In this document: positions 1 to 7,415 of the stretch, piece after piece
Numbering within the stretch: position 1 is the first letter of the stretch
Layout of the letters: each line of letters opens with the position of its first letter
Assembly (NCBI GenBank): GCA_003022005.1
Contig: PXRQ01000042.1
Coordinates: 1-21,698, forward strand
DNA: 21,698 nt
DNA from: Halobacteriales archaeon QS_5_70_15
Lineage (GTDB): Archaea; Halobacteriota; Halobacteria; Halobacteriales; Haloarculaceae
Direction: 5' to 3'
Translations under genes and position numbers: made by a program
The notes under the pieces: generated by a model
The model's database searches: none
Seen by the model: only the letters and a program-made list of their open reading frames with translations
What the model was told of the DNA's origin: nothing

Positions 1-2
1 CG

Positions 3-983
3 GTGCTCCGGGACGCCACCACCGAGCCCTCGACGACGGACTTCGGCGACCTCCCGACCGACACCGTCGACGGCGTCGTCGGTCTGGGCGGCGGCTCCTG
101 TCTCGACACCGCGAAGGTGGTCGCGCTGCTGCTGGCCCACGGGGGCGACGCCGCCGCCTACATCGGCGTCGACCGCGCTCCGGGGCCCGTCGCCCCGCTC
201 GTGGCCGTCCCGACCACCAGCGGGACGGGTTCGCAGGCGACACAGACCGCCGTCGTCTCCCACGAGGGGGTCAAGCGGGGCATCAGCGACGAGGCGCTCC
301 GCCCCGACGTCGCGCTGGTCGACCCGACGCTCACGGCGGATCTTCCTCCCGATCTGACCGCTCGCTCGGGCTTCGACGCGTTCGTCCACGCGCTGGAGTC
401 GCTGACCGCGCGCGACTACAGCGACGTCGCGCCGCGGGCCATCACCTACCAGGGGGCGAACCCGATGTCCCGGCCGTACTCCGAGCGGGCGCTCCGTGTG
501 GTCCACGGTTCGCTCAAACGGGCCGTCGACGAGGGACCCCCGGCGGCGCGGCGGTCGATGAGCCTCGGGTCCCACCTCGCGGGGGTGGCGTTCTCGAACG
601 CGGGCCTCGGAATCGTCCACGCGCTCGCGAGCACGGTCGGCGGGATGACCGACCGACCCCACGGCGAGTGCCTCGCCGTCTCGGTCGAACCGGGTCTCCG
701 GTACAACCTGCCCGTCCGCAGGGAGGGGTACGCGGCGGTGGCACGCGACCTGGGAATCGGCGACGAAGCGGAGGCGCTCCTCGCCGAGTGCGCCCGCCTG
801 CGCGACGCCATCGATCTCCCGGGGTCGTTCCCGGACGTCGGTCTCGGCCCGGGGGACGCCGACGCGATGGTCGAGAACACGCTCGTCCAGGAGCGCCGCC
901 TGCCGACGAACCCGCGGGACGTCGACGCCGACGCACTCCGTGAGACCGTAACGGCGGCGCTCTCGGAAGCCGGGGAACGCTGA
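3..983 (+). CDS. Iron-containing alcohol dehydrogenase, 5'-truncated by window edge
   Basis: Group III (iron-activated) NAD(P)-dependent alcohol dehydrogenase, which oxidises alcohols or reduces carbonyls in the cytoplasm. The nucleotide-binding signature GLGGGSCLDTAK lies near the start of the visible part and is followed by PTTSGTGSQAT. All four expected metal ligands are visible: Asp and His in the stretch FDAFVHALES, His in IVHALAS and His in RPHGECL. The family is usually about 380-400 residues, so roughly 60-70 N-terminal residues should lie to the left of base 1; the GTG at base 3 is just the first in-frame start-like codon, not the true start. The TGA stop at 981-983 is clear. Substrate cannot be assigned; maleylacetate reductase-like and hydroxyacid-oxoacid transhydrogenase-like relatives share these motifs. 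Family assignment is secure, the specific reaction is not. Confidence 0.9.
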   Translation: MLRDATTEPSTTDFGDLPTDTVDGVVGLGGGSCLDTAKVVALLLAHGGDAAAYIGVDRAPGPVAPLVAVPTTSGTGSQATQTAVVSHEGVKRGISDEALRPDVALVDPTLTADLPPDLTARSGFDAFVHALESLTARDYSDVAPRAITYQGANPMSRPYSERALRVVHGSLKRAVDEGPPAARRSMSLGSHLAGVAFSNAGLGIVHALASTVGGMTDRPHGECLAVSVEPGLRYNLPVRREGYAAVARDLGIGDEAEALLAECARLRDAIDLPGSFPDVGLGPGDADAMVENTLVQERRLPTNPRDVDADALRETVTAALSEAGER

Positions 984-1341
984 TCGTCCCTGGTGGCGAG
1001 AGTACCGCCGTTCCGGTCCCGCACGGCCGAGGCACGCGCCCGATATCCCACAGGTTCAAGTACCGGAACGGGACCACCGCCGTCGTGGTCTGACTTCGGC
1101 CCGGGTCGGACCGCGGGAGCGCGAGGACGACGGCCCGGGGAGCGGCGAGTCGTCGCCTGTTCGCCCTTCCCGCACGGGACCGGGGAGAGCCACGCGAGTG
1201 GTACCCGCTCCGGTGACGACGCTACGTGCGTGACCCCGTACGAAGACGGGACTGGTTCCCCCCGGGAGAGTCGGCCCTCGGTCCGGTCCCCGCCCCGCTC
1301 CCGTACAGGTCGTTAAGTACGTTCCCGGCGAAGCGACGAGC
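984..1341. other. Intergenic stretch of 358 bases with no supported gene
   Basis: Open frames cross this stretch on both strands, but they encode Arg/Ser/Gly/Pro-rich protein typical of non-coding frames in GC-rich haloarchaeal DNA, and none has a recognisable domain. A TATA-like ttcaagta at about 1055-1062 is followed by no sensible start codon. The only element I would assign is the promoter at the right end, which belongs to the gene starting at 1342. No tRNA-like cloverleaf and no strong hairpin was seen. Confidence 0.6.
1313..1319 (+). promoter_or_regulatory. TATA-like box for the metzincin-like gene
   Basis: An AT-rich ttaagta island in GC-rich DNA, 23-29 bases before the GTG at 1342. 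This spacing fits a haloarchaeal leaderless transcript and supports that start. Confidence 0.55.
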
Positions 1342-2672
1342 GTGACGGACAGTTCTGAATCGGGCGGCGGCGAGGGACCCGCGCTGGTGGCAGTCGAGTG
1401 CGAGGGCACGGTCGATCTGCAGGTCGACGTGGGGGTACTCGTCGCCCACTCGCCCGATAGCGACCCCGCTCGGCTCCGGTCGTTCGCGACGCGGGCGGCC
1501 GAGGACGCGGTCGACGAACTGGCGTCGGCCACGGACGTCACCTGGCGGTTCTACCTCGAGGACTCCGCCCGCCTCTCCGACCACGACCGGCGCCGACCCT
1601 CGGAGTTCCTCGACCACGCCACCCACCGGATGGTCGAGGGGCCGTACGACATCGTCGTCGTGGTGACGAACGTCCCGCTCGTTTCGAGCCGGGAGCGGTT
1701 CGTCCCCGGTCTCGGATCGCCGCTCTCCCGCGTCGCCGTCGTCTCGACGCGGAACCTGCGGAGCGCGCCGCGCGGCGAACGACGGCGGTCGCTCGACGAG
1801 GCGGCCGTCCGCTGGAACGCGGCGACGCTCCTGGTCCACCTCGTCGGCCACGTGCTGGGGGCTCGTCACCGCGACGCCGACGGCGGCGTCATGGGGCCGT
1901 TCCGGTTCGTCACCGAGCGGCGGGAGGTCCCCGAGTTCGACGCGGACGTCGAGACGCGTCTCCACCGGATCGCGGGGGAGATCCCCGCCGCCGAGACGCG
2001 GCCACGAGGGACGCTGTCCCGTCTCGCCTTCCACGCGAAGAGCGCCGTCCGGAACCCCGGGTCGATCGCGGAGGCGCTCGTCAACAGCCGGGCGCCGCTG
2101 CTACCGCTGTCCCTGCCGAAGCTGTCGACGGCGGCGGTGGCACCGACGCTCGTCATCGTCTTCAGCGCCGAGTCCTGGGACGTCGGCTTCCACCTGGATA
2201 ACCTGACTGCGGGACTGTTCGCGGTCGTGAGCATCCTCACGGCGGCCGTCTACCTCCTGTTCGCCCAGAACCTCTCCTTCCCGCGGAACAGCACGAGATC
2301 GTCACCGAGCACACGGCCCTGGTCAACGTCACGGTTTTCCTGATCCTCGTGCTGGGGATGGTCGGCCTGTTCGCGCTCGTGTGGGGGATCATGCTCGTCA
2401 TCGAACTGGTCGTCTTCCCGCCGAACCTGATGTCCGACTGGCCGAACCTGGAGGACCCGACCGTGGGCTTCGTCGACCTGGTCCGTACGGGCGCGTTCAT
2501 CAGCACCATCGGCGTCCTCTCGGGCGCGTTGGCGGGGGGACTGGAGAACCGGGCCATCGTGAGCCACCTCGCGCTGTTCCTCGACCGGCCGCAGCCCGGT
2601 CGGTCCCCGGGGAGCCGACGAGTTCCCGCGACGATCCCTACTCCCAGTGGCTCAGGTACTCGAAATCGGTAG
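1342..2672 (+). pseudogene. Membrane protein with degenerate metzincin-like motif, split by a frameshift
   Basis: Two overlapping frames together make one protein of about 440 residues. The first (GTG at 1342 to stop 2343) has a soluble N-terminal domain with HLVGHVLGARH at residues 166-176 followed by Met184 in GGVMGPF. This matches the HExxHxxGxxH zinc motif plus Met-turn of metzincins (archaemetzincin-like), except that the catalytic Glu is Leu167. A hydrophobic segment near residues 277-308 then begins a membrane region. Near 2265-2285 the coding character moves to another frame, which reads AEQHEIVTEHTALVNVTVFL and continues through two more hydrophobic segments to 2672. The change equals loss of one base, and no slippery heptamer is visible. 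The last ~30 residues look unlike the rest and overlap the convergent oxidase gene by 35 bases, so the true end is uncertain. The family is not recognised. It may be a decayed gene or a sequencing error in an intact one. Confidence 0.65.
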
Positions 2673-3771
2673 ACCGGTCCTCGAACCGGTCGAGACGGAG
2701 CGGTTCGGTCGGGAACGGGGCCTCATCGCCGGTCAGGAGCGATCGGACGGCCCGGCCGACGACCGGCGAGAGCATCACGCCGCGGCCGTGGAGACCGGTG
2801 ACCGCCACCAGCCCGTCGGGGGCCTCGCGAGGCGCGTCAACGATGGGGAGCCCGTCGGGCGAGGCGCTGTCGGCCGTCGGACAGCAGTCCTCGCGGCGGC
2901 GGCGTCCGTCGGCGACCCCGCGGAGGACCGGCGCCACCTCCTCGAGGACGAGGTCCCGGAACCCGGCGTCGACGCCCATCGGCGTCCCCTCCGGATCGGC
3001 GAGCAGGTGCTCGTTCCCGCCGATCAGGACGTCGCCGCGGTCGGTCGACCGCCAGTAGATCCGGTTCCCCGGCTCGGAGCCGAGCGGACAGTTCGGCGGG
3101 AGGGGTTCGGTCGGCTCGATCAGGACCGCGTTCCACCGCATCGGCCGCACCGGGAGTTCGACGTGCTCCGCGAGCAGGTCGCGGGTGCGCCAGCCGGTCG
3201 CGTAGACGACGTGATCGGCGTCGATCGGGCCGTACTCGGTCTCGACGCCGGTCACGTCCCCGTCTTCGACCCGGAGGCCGGTCACCCGGTGATCCCGGAA
3301 GACGGCCGCGCCGGCCCGCTCGGCGGCCCACTTCAGCGTCATCGCGTAATCGAGCGCGTCCAGATAGCCCGTCCCCCCGTACACCACCCCGCCGGCGTAC
3401 CCCGAGAGGTCGCCGAACGAGCCCGGATAGCGGTCGGCCAGCGCCGCGGCGGTGTGGAAACCGCTCGCCTCGGTCCCGTCGGGCTCAGGCGGCTCCGCGC
3501 CCTCGCGGACGAGGCGGACGGTCTCGCGCTCGACGAACGAGAACACCCCCTCGCCGTCGAGGTCGCGGAACGCCTCGCGGGCGAACGTCGACCACGAGCC
3601 CGGGATCGGTTCGAGCGAGAGCGAGATCACGCCCGAGGCCCGCGAGGAAGTGTCGGCCGCCACACCCCCCGCGTCGAGCACGAGCACCTCCCGGTCGGTC
3701 GCGAGTTCCCGGGCCGCCGCGAGCCCCGAGACCCCGGCGCCGACGATCACTACGCGTTCGGTCCCCGACAT
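2638..3771 (-). CDS. FAD-dependent oxidoreductase of the D-amino acid/glycine oxidase (DAO) family
   Basis: A 377-residue flavoprotein predicted to oxidise an amine or amino acid using FAD in the cytoplasm. The N-terminus carries the Rossmann dinucleotide-binding motif VVIVGAGVSGLAAARELA (glycines 11, 13 and 16) with an acidic residue ending the second strand (VLVLDAGG). The C-terminus has the second FAD-contact block, VAVTGLHGRGVMLSPVVG, typical of DAO-type enzymes such as glycine oxidase ThiO, sarcosine oxidase and proline dehydrogenase subunits. Length is normal for the family. The ATG at 3771 follows a TATA-like box 24-30 bases upstream, so the start is well supported. It stands alone on the minus strand and no neighbouring gene reveals its substrate. 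A thiazole-synthesis (ThiO) role is possible, but no thi genes are nearby. The 3' end overlaps the broken gene on the other strand. Confidence 0.88.
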   Translation of the reverse strand: MSGTERVVIVGAGVSGLAAARELATDREVLVLDAGGVAADTSSRASGVISLSLEPIPGSWSTFAREAFRDLDGEGVFSFVERETVRLVREGAEPPEPDGTEASGFHTAAALADRYPGSFGDLSGYAGGVVYGGTGYLDALDYAMTLKWAAERAGAAVFRDHRVTGLRVEDGDVTGVETEYGPIDADHVVYATGWRTRDLLAEHVELPVRPMRWNAVLIEPTEPLPPNCPLGSEPGNRIYWRSTDRGDVLIGGNEHLLADPEGTPMGVDAGFRDLVLEEVAPVLRGVADGRRRREDCCPTADSASPDGLPIVDAPREAPDGLVAVTGLHGRGVMLSPVVGRAVRSLLTGDEAPFPTEPLRLDRFEDRSTDFEYLSHWE

Positions 3772-3794
3772 GGAGGGGAACTGGCGGAGCGGGG

Positions 3795-3801
3795 ACTAAA
3801 C
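3795..3801 (-). promoter_or_regulatory. TATA-like box for the FAD oxidoreductase
   Basis: Reads gtttagt on the minus strand, 24-30 bases upstream of the ATG at 3771, consistent with a leaderless transcript. Confidence 0.5.
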
Positions 3802-3993
3802 GATGCGGGTACCCGCCGTCCCGGCCCGGGCTGACGGCCGCTCGGTGCGCCCGCCCCCCGCTGGCGGTTCGGGGATGGCGTGAGATCCGAACCGACGATG
3901 TCGGTCACCACGAAGAGCGGATGGGGCAGGGTCGGTGACGATGGACGGCGGGGCTGGCGCTCCGCTGTCGTCGGAATCAAAGGGTATAGGTGT

Positions 3994-4278
3994 CTACTGG
4001 ATGTGGCCTTCACGGCGGAGCTGCTTGGCGTCCTTGCCGGTGTATCGCCACTCGATGTTGGCCTTCTCGTCCTGCCAGGACCACGGTTCGACGAGGACGA
4101 CGTCGCCCTCGTTGATCCAGGTCCGGTACTTCATGCGGCCGGGGATGCGGCCCATGCGGTTCTGGCCGTCCTCGCAGCGCACCCGGACGTGGTTGCCGCC
4201 GTTGTGCTCGGTCACGACCGCGAACAGCTCGTCGTCGCTGGGCATTCGGAGGTTCCGACGCCCGGTTTCCTCGCTCAT
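3994..4278 (-). CDS. eif1a: Translation initiation factor aIF1A
   Basis: A 94-residue protein matching archaeal/eukaryotic initiation factor 1A along its whole length. aIF1A binds the A-site region of the small ribosomal subunit and helps recruit mRNA and initiator tRNA. The S1-like OB fold is recognisable from [48 protein letters not shown] and [20 protein letters not shown], all highly conserved blocks. Length is normal for archaea, and the ATG at 4278 sits 25 bases from a TATA-like box. It appears to be transcribed on its own. Haloarchaea often have more than one aIF1A paralogue, so this may not be the only copy. Confidence 0.97.
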   Translation of the reverse strand: MSEETGRRNLRMPSDDELFAVVTEHNGGNHVRVRCEDGQNRMGRIPGRMKYRTWINEGDVVLVEPWSWQDEKANIEWRYTGKDAKQLRREGHIQ

Positions 4279-4302
4279 ACTAACGATAGGACCCGGGGAC
4301 GG

Positions 4303-4309
4303 TTAAGTG
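4303..4309 (-). promoter_or_regulatory. TATA-like box for aIF1A
   Basis: Reads cacttaac on the minus strand, 25-31 bases before the ATG at 4278, in otherwise GC-rich DNA. Confidence 0.6.
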
Positions 4310-4361
4310 ATTGGAGACGCGTGCTACCGTGGAACAGGAGGATCGGCGAGGGGCGATTCGG

Positions 4362-4375
4362 CCGCTCGCGAGCGG
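4362..4375 (-). terminator. Perfect 14-base palindrome downstream of the actin gene
   Basis: ccgctcgcgagcgg is self-complementary and lies 55-68 bases beyond the stop of the actin-like gene on the minus strand. It could form a short GC stem, but no T-run follows, so a terminator role is only a guess. A TATA-like gtttattgac on the minus strand at about 4380-4389 lies just before it, so the two could instead mark the start of a short transcript running toward aIF1A. Confidence 0.25.
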
Positions 4376-4429
4376 TAGTCAATAAACGGGAGTTGGCGTC
4401 CCGACGGTCCGGAACGGGGCTCCCGGGGG

Positions 4430-5632
4430 TCAGTACGCGTCGTTCTCGACCAGTCGGTCGGCGATGCGCTGTGCGCCCGTCGCAGCCGCAGTGACGGGCT
4501 CGTCGGGCGCGACGACCGACACCTCCCGGTCGAGTGCCTCCGAGAGCCGCTTCTCGACCTCCTCGGTCAGGCCGGGGATGCAGGTCATCCCGCCGGTGAG
4601 GACGATCTCGCTGTCCAGCGCGAGATTGTAGGTCTTCATGTAGTCGTTGGCGAGCCGCGGGAGGAACGTGTTCGCGAGCTCCTCCACCAGCGCGTCGACG
4701 TACTCGTCGACGGCGTCCATCACGGCGTGCTCGATAGTGAACTCGTGGCTGCCGCCGCCGGGCTGCTGGATGACGTCCGTGAACGGCTGGAAGTCGACGA
4801 ACGACGCGTGCTCCTCCTTGTACTCGCGTGCGGTCGTCAGGTCATTGTTCACCCGGCCCTGGGTCTCGTCCTCGACGTAGTTGGCGATGGTCCGGTCGAC
4901 CTCGTTGCCGGTGACGGCGCCGGTGGCGAACCGGGAGAGCTGTTCCCCGCGGCGGAACGCGCACGCCTCCAGGTTCGTCGATCCGAGGTTCACCGCGACG
5001 AAGATCTCCTCGACGGCCTCCATCCCGTCACCCATCGCCGGGATGGCCGCACACAGCATCTCGGGGTAGGACCGCGTGTGGGCCGATCCGATCCGGCTCC
5101 CGGTGACGACCCGCTCCAGGTTCCGGAGGCCGGCCTCGTTCTCGATGGTCGGGATGGCGTAGACGACCACGCTGTCCCCGGAGACGTCGTTGGCCTCGAC
5201 GAACTCGCTGAAGAAGGTCCCCGCGAGTTCGGCGTTCTCGTCGTCCTCGGGGAGCCCCGAGCGGAGCATGTACCGGACCCGGTCGGGGTACTCCACGGCC
5301 GCCGGCTCACCGTAGATGACGCGCTCGTCGCCGGTGAGTGCGTCCTCGTAGGTGGCGAGACAGGTCAGCGCCGTGGCCGTCGAGACGCCCGAGCCGTTCC
5401 GTCGCGCCAGGACGGTCCGCGTACTGCCCATCTTCACCCCGATGGCCGCCGGCTTCCCCTCGTCCGGCGACACGTCCTCGCGGGCAGGGTCGTCGGTCGA
5501 TTCCCGCCCCCCGGTGTCGTCGGTCGATTCCCGCCCCCCGGTGTCGTCGATCGATTCCCGCTCCTCGGCCTCGTCGGTCACGTCTGTCGACGCCGAGTCG
5601 GCCTCCACCTCGCTTGGCTCCTCGATGGCCAT
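4430..5632 (-). CDS. Actin/MreB-fold protein, probable salactin homologue
   Basis: A 400-residue actin-superfamily protein expected to bind nucleotide and polymerise in the cytoplasm. In haloarchaea this type includes salactin, a dynamically unstable actin homologue of Halobacterium. Equivalents of the nucleotide-fold motifs are visible: phosphate-1 IGVKMGSTRT near residues 64-73, phosphate-2 VAVNLGSTNLEA near 212-223 and the adenosine motif IVLTGGMTCIPGL near 343-355. The acidic residue usual in the first two motifs is Lys and Asn here. Residues 1-60 are an acidic, low-complexity extension built partly of tandem repeats (RESTDDTGG). The ATG at 5632 is preferred over a TTG two codons upstream because a clear TATA box lies 24 bases before it. 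Downstream is aIF1A; upstream, separately promoted, is an ArlD/E-domain protein. The actin-like fold is near certain; orthology to salactin is inferred from general resemblance, not an alignment. Confidence 0.85.
   Translation of the reverse strand: MAIEEPSEVEADSASTDVTDEAEERESIDDTGGRESTDDTGGRESTDDPAREDVSPDEGKPAAIGVKMGSTRTVLARRNGSGVSTATALTCLATYEDALTGDERVIYGEPAAVEYPDRVRYMLRSGLPEDDENAELAGTFFSEFVEANDVSGDSVVVYAIPTIENEAGLRNLERVVTGSRIGSAHTRSYPEMLCAAIPAMGDGMEAVEEIFVAVNLGSTNLEACAFRRGEQLSRFATGAVTGNEVDRTIANYVEDETQGRVNNDLTTAREYKEEHASFVDFQPFTDVIQQPGGGSHEFTIEHAVMDAVDEYVDALVEELANTFLPRLANDYMKTYNLALDSEIVLTGGMTCIPGLTEEVEKRLSEALDREVSVVAPDEPVTAAATGAQRIADRLVENDAY
5491..5571. repeat. 27-bp tandem repeat, three copies, inside the actin-like gene
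   Basis: Two perfect 27-base copies (5491-5517 and 5518-5544) are followed by a third, diverged copy (5545-5571). The period is a multiple of three, so the repeat encodes nine-residue units of the form GGRESTDDT in the disordered N-terminal extension. Copy-number change here would preserve the frame. Confidence 0.9.
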
Positions 5633-5655
5633 GCCCAAAGGGGGTCCCGACTCGA

Positions 5656-5663
5656 CATATATG
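5656..5663 (-). promoter_or_regulatory. TATA box for the actin-like gene
   Basis: catatatg on the minus strand, 24-31 bases before the ATG at 5632. It is one of the clearest TATA boxes in the window and decides that start over the upstream TTG. Confidence 0.65.
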
Positions 5664-5729
5664 CCGCCGTGGAATCAGATGCTGAGGGCAGCGCGGCGCT
5701 CCCGGTCACCCGGGCGGCGCCGGATCGCT

Positions 5730-6422
5730 TCACTCCGTGGTGGCGCCGAACTCGAAGCCGGCCTCCGTGGCGCCAACGTCCTCCGTCCGGGACTCCGCCT
5801 CCGCCTCGCCCTCGCTCCCCGTCCCGGACCGCTCCACCGAACGGCCGTCGCCGCCCTCGACCGCGTCGCGCTCGGCCGCGTCCCCGCCCGTGTCGTCCTT
5901 CACGCGACCGGCGTCCTCGGGGGGCGCGTCGTCTCGGTCCTCGCGGTCACCGGCGGAGTCGGCGAGCCCCGCGAGCCGGGCCGTCCGCCCGAGGCTCTCG
6001 ACGTGGTCGGCCCGGGTCAGGTCCTCGAGGGAGCCACCGGCCCGGTAGTCCACCGCCAGCAGGTAGCCCTCGAGCCCCTCGCGGACGGACTCGGTGATCC
6101 ACCCGATCGACTCGTAGTAGGCGAGGGCCTCGACGGCGCCGTCGGCCCCCGCTCGTTCGACCAGGTCCGCGATCCATTCACGGGCGACCCGTCTCCCGCG
6201 TTCGTTCCCCGGGAGCCGCCGGAGGTACGGCTTCTGTCGCTCGTCGAGCGAGCCCGTCCAGGTGGCCGGTCGGTCGAACTCGGCGGCCCCGTCGTCCGGC
6301 GGGAACGAGTCCGGGAGCGTCGTCCAGAGGAACCCGTCGGCGACGTAGCGGTCGCCCCTGACGCGTGCCAGCTCGCGGAGCTCCGCCGTGTCGTACCCGA
6401 CGGGATCGAGCGGCCCTGCCAC
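5730..6422 (-). CDS. Orphan ArlD/ArlE (FlaD/E)-domain protein
   Basis: A 230-residue acidic protein. Residues about 65-125 match the FlaD/E domain of archaellum proteins: PYLRRLPGN, then REWIADLVERAG, then ALAYYESIGWITESVREGLEGYLLAV, the hallmark being the Trp-Ile segments around a YY..IGWI core. In the archaellum, ArlD/E with ArlC form a cytoplasmic platform linking the motor to chemotaxis signals. Here no other arl gene is present, and the domain is followed by a long acidic, Glu/Asp/Gly-rich tail (residues about 155-230) of no known fold. The start is GTG at 6422, with a TATA-like ggtttaga on the minus strand about 24-31 bases upstream. It is transcribed in the same direction as the actin-like gene, 97 bases upstream of it, but that gene has its own promoter. 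Haloarchaea are known to carry standalone FlaD/E-domain proteins; the role of this one is unknown. Confidence 0.8.
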   Translation of the reverse strand: MAGPLDPVGYDTAELRELARVRGDRYVADGFLWTTLPDSFPPDDGAAEFDRPATWTGSLDERQKPYLRRLPGNERGRRVAREWIADLVERAGADGAVEALAYYESIGWITESVREGLEGYLLAVDYRAGGSLEDLTRADHVESLGRTARLAGLADSAGDREDRDDAPPEDAGRVKDDTGGDAAERDAVEGGDGRSVERSGTGSEGEAEAESRTEDVGATEAGFEFGATTE

Positions 6423-6445
6423 GGCCGACCCTCCGCGACCGGGCC

Positions 6446-6453
6446 TCTAAACC
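6446..6453 (-). promoter_or_regulatory. TATA-like box for the ArlD/E-domain gene
   Basis: Reads ggtttaga on the minus strand, 24-31 bases upstream of the GTG at 6422, supporting that non-ATG start. Confidence 0.5.
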
Positions 6454-6541
6454 CTGCGCCCAGCCTCACGCCGTAACCGGTCGCCGTCACCGCGGTACCC
6501 GCTCGCCCCCGCCGCTCCGGACCCCGTCCTCCGAACGCGCG

Positions 6542-7311
6542 CTACTCGGCGAAAAGCTCCTTCTCGCGCTCGATGCCGTCGATGCGGTCGACCTCGGCCC
6601 CGGCCAGCCGGCGCTCCCGGGCTTCGAGGTTCGACCCGAGGTGCGCCTCGGAGCTCGCCTTCGGGATCGCGACCACCCCCTCTCTCGCGAGCACCCACGC
6701 GGGGCAGACCTGCGCCGGGTGGACGCCGCGTGCCTCCGCGGCCTCGCGGACCGCCGGCAGGTCGAACGCGCTCCCGGCGGCGAGCGGCGAGTAGGCGACC
6801 AGCGGGTGGCCGTGCTCGCGGGCGTCCGCGACCAGTTCAGCCCCCCAGAACAGCGGGTGGTGTTCGACCTGGTGGGCCGCGACCGGCGAGTCGAGGTGTT
6901 CGCGGGCGGTCTCCAGCTCCCCGAGGGGGACGTTCGAGAGGCCTATCCCGCGGACGAGTCCCTCCTCGACGAGTTCCTCGAGCGCGGGGAGCGTCCCCGC
7001 CGGGTCGTACGCGCCCCGCGGGGGTGGACGTACAGCAGGTCCACGTACTCCAGGCCGAGCCGGTCGAGGCTCCCGAGGGTGCTCGCCCTGAGGTCCTCCG
7101 GCCCGAGGTCCGTCACCCAGGGCTTCGTCGCAACGAGTAGCTCCTCCCGCGGGACGTCGCTGTTCGACACCGCCTCGCCGACGATCGCCTCGTTCTCGTA
7201 CACCTGTGCCGTGTCGAGGTGCCGGTACCCGAGGTCGAGCGCTCTCTCGATCACCGTGGGGTCGTCGATACCCATCGTCCCGGGGCCGACCGGCGGGAGC
7301 GCGAAACCCAT
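6542..7311 (-). pseudogene. Aldo/keto reductase interrupted by a one-base frameshift
   Basis: Joined across the shift this makes a normal-length (~256 residue) NADPH-dependent aldo/keto reductase of the 2,5-diketo-gluconate reductase/prostaglandin F synthase type, which reduces carbonyls in the cytoplasm. From ATG 7311 the first frame shows the complete catalytic tetrad: Asp33 (YRHLDTAQ), Tyr38 (VYENE), Lys63 (VATKPW) and His96 (DLLYVH). Just after His96 (7010-7026) the frame changes. A second open frame then runs to a TAG at 6542-6544 with RGAYDPAGTLPALEELVEEG, GLSNVPLGELE, VAYSPLAAGS, a C-terminal block with IPKASS for NADPH binding, and EREKELFAE. The shift corresponds to one missing base in a C/G-rich run, where relatives usually have HWP. 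Everything else looks under selection, so either the mutation is very recent or it is a sequencing error. Confidence 0.88.
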
Positions 7312-7415
7312 GCCGGCCGGTCGGTCCGGCCGGGTATGAACGTGCCGGACGGTCCAGCTCCGGCCGGTCGGAGGGCCGGCCGTTTACAGGGCCGTGCGTA
7401 ACGACCTACCGTCGA

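Noticed and set aside
1050..1080. ggttcaagtacc resembling the T-arm of a tRNA
   Set aside because: No acceptor, D or anticodon stems could be matched around it.
993..1316. Possible 107-residue gene in the first intergenic gap
   Set aside because: Arg/Ser/Gly-rich, no domain, and no promoter at suitable spacing.
2647..3834. Long plus-strand open frame opposite the FAD oxidoreductase
   Set aside because: It is the antisense of a clear FAD enzyme and encodes Arg/Gly/Val-rich sequence with no domain, typical of GC-rich shadow frames.
5633..5638. TTG start two codons upstream in the actin-like gene
   Set aside because: TTG is rare as a start, and the TATA box spacing fits the ATG at 5632.
4727..6097. 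Long plus-strand open frames across the actin-like and ArlD/E-domain genes
   Set aside because: Both genes on the minus strand have strong motifs and promoters; the plus-strand translation has only low-complexity Arg/Pro sequence.
7312..7415. Repeated ccggccggtcgg segments between the broken reductase and the cupin gene
   Set aside because: Short GC-rich self-complementary words are frequent by chance at this base composition; no arm is long enough to assign a role.
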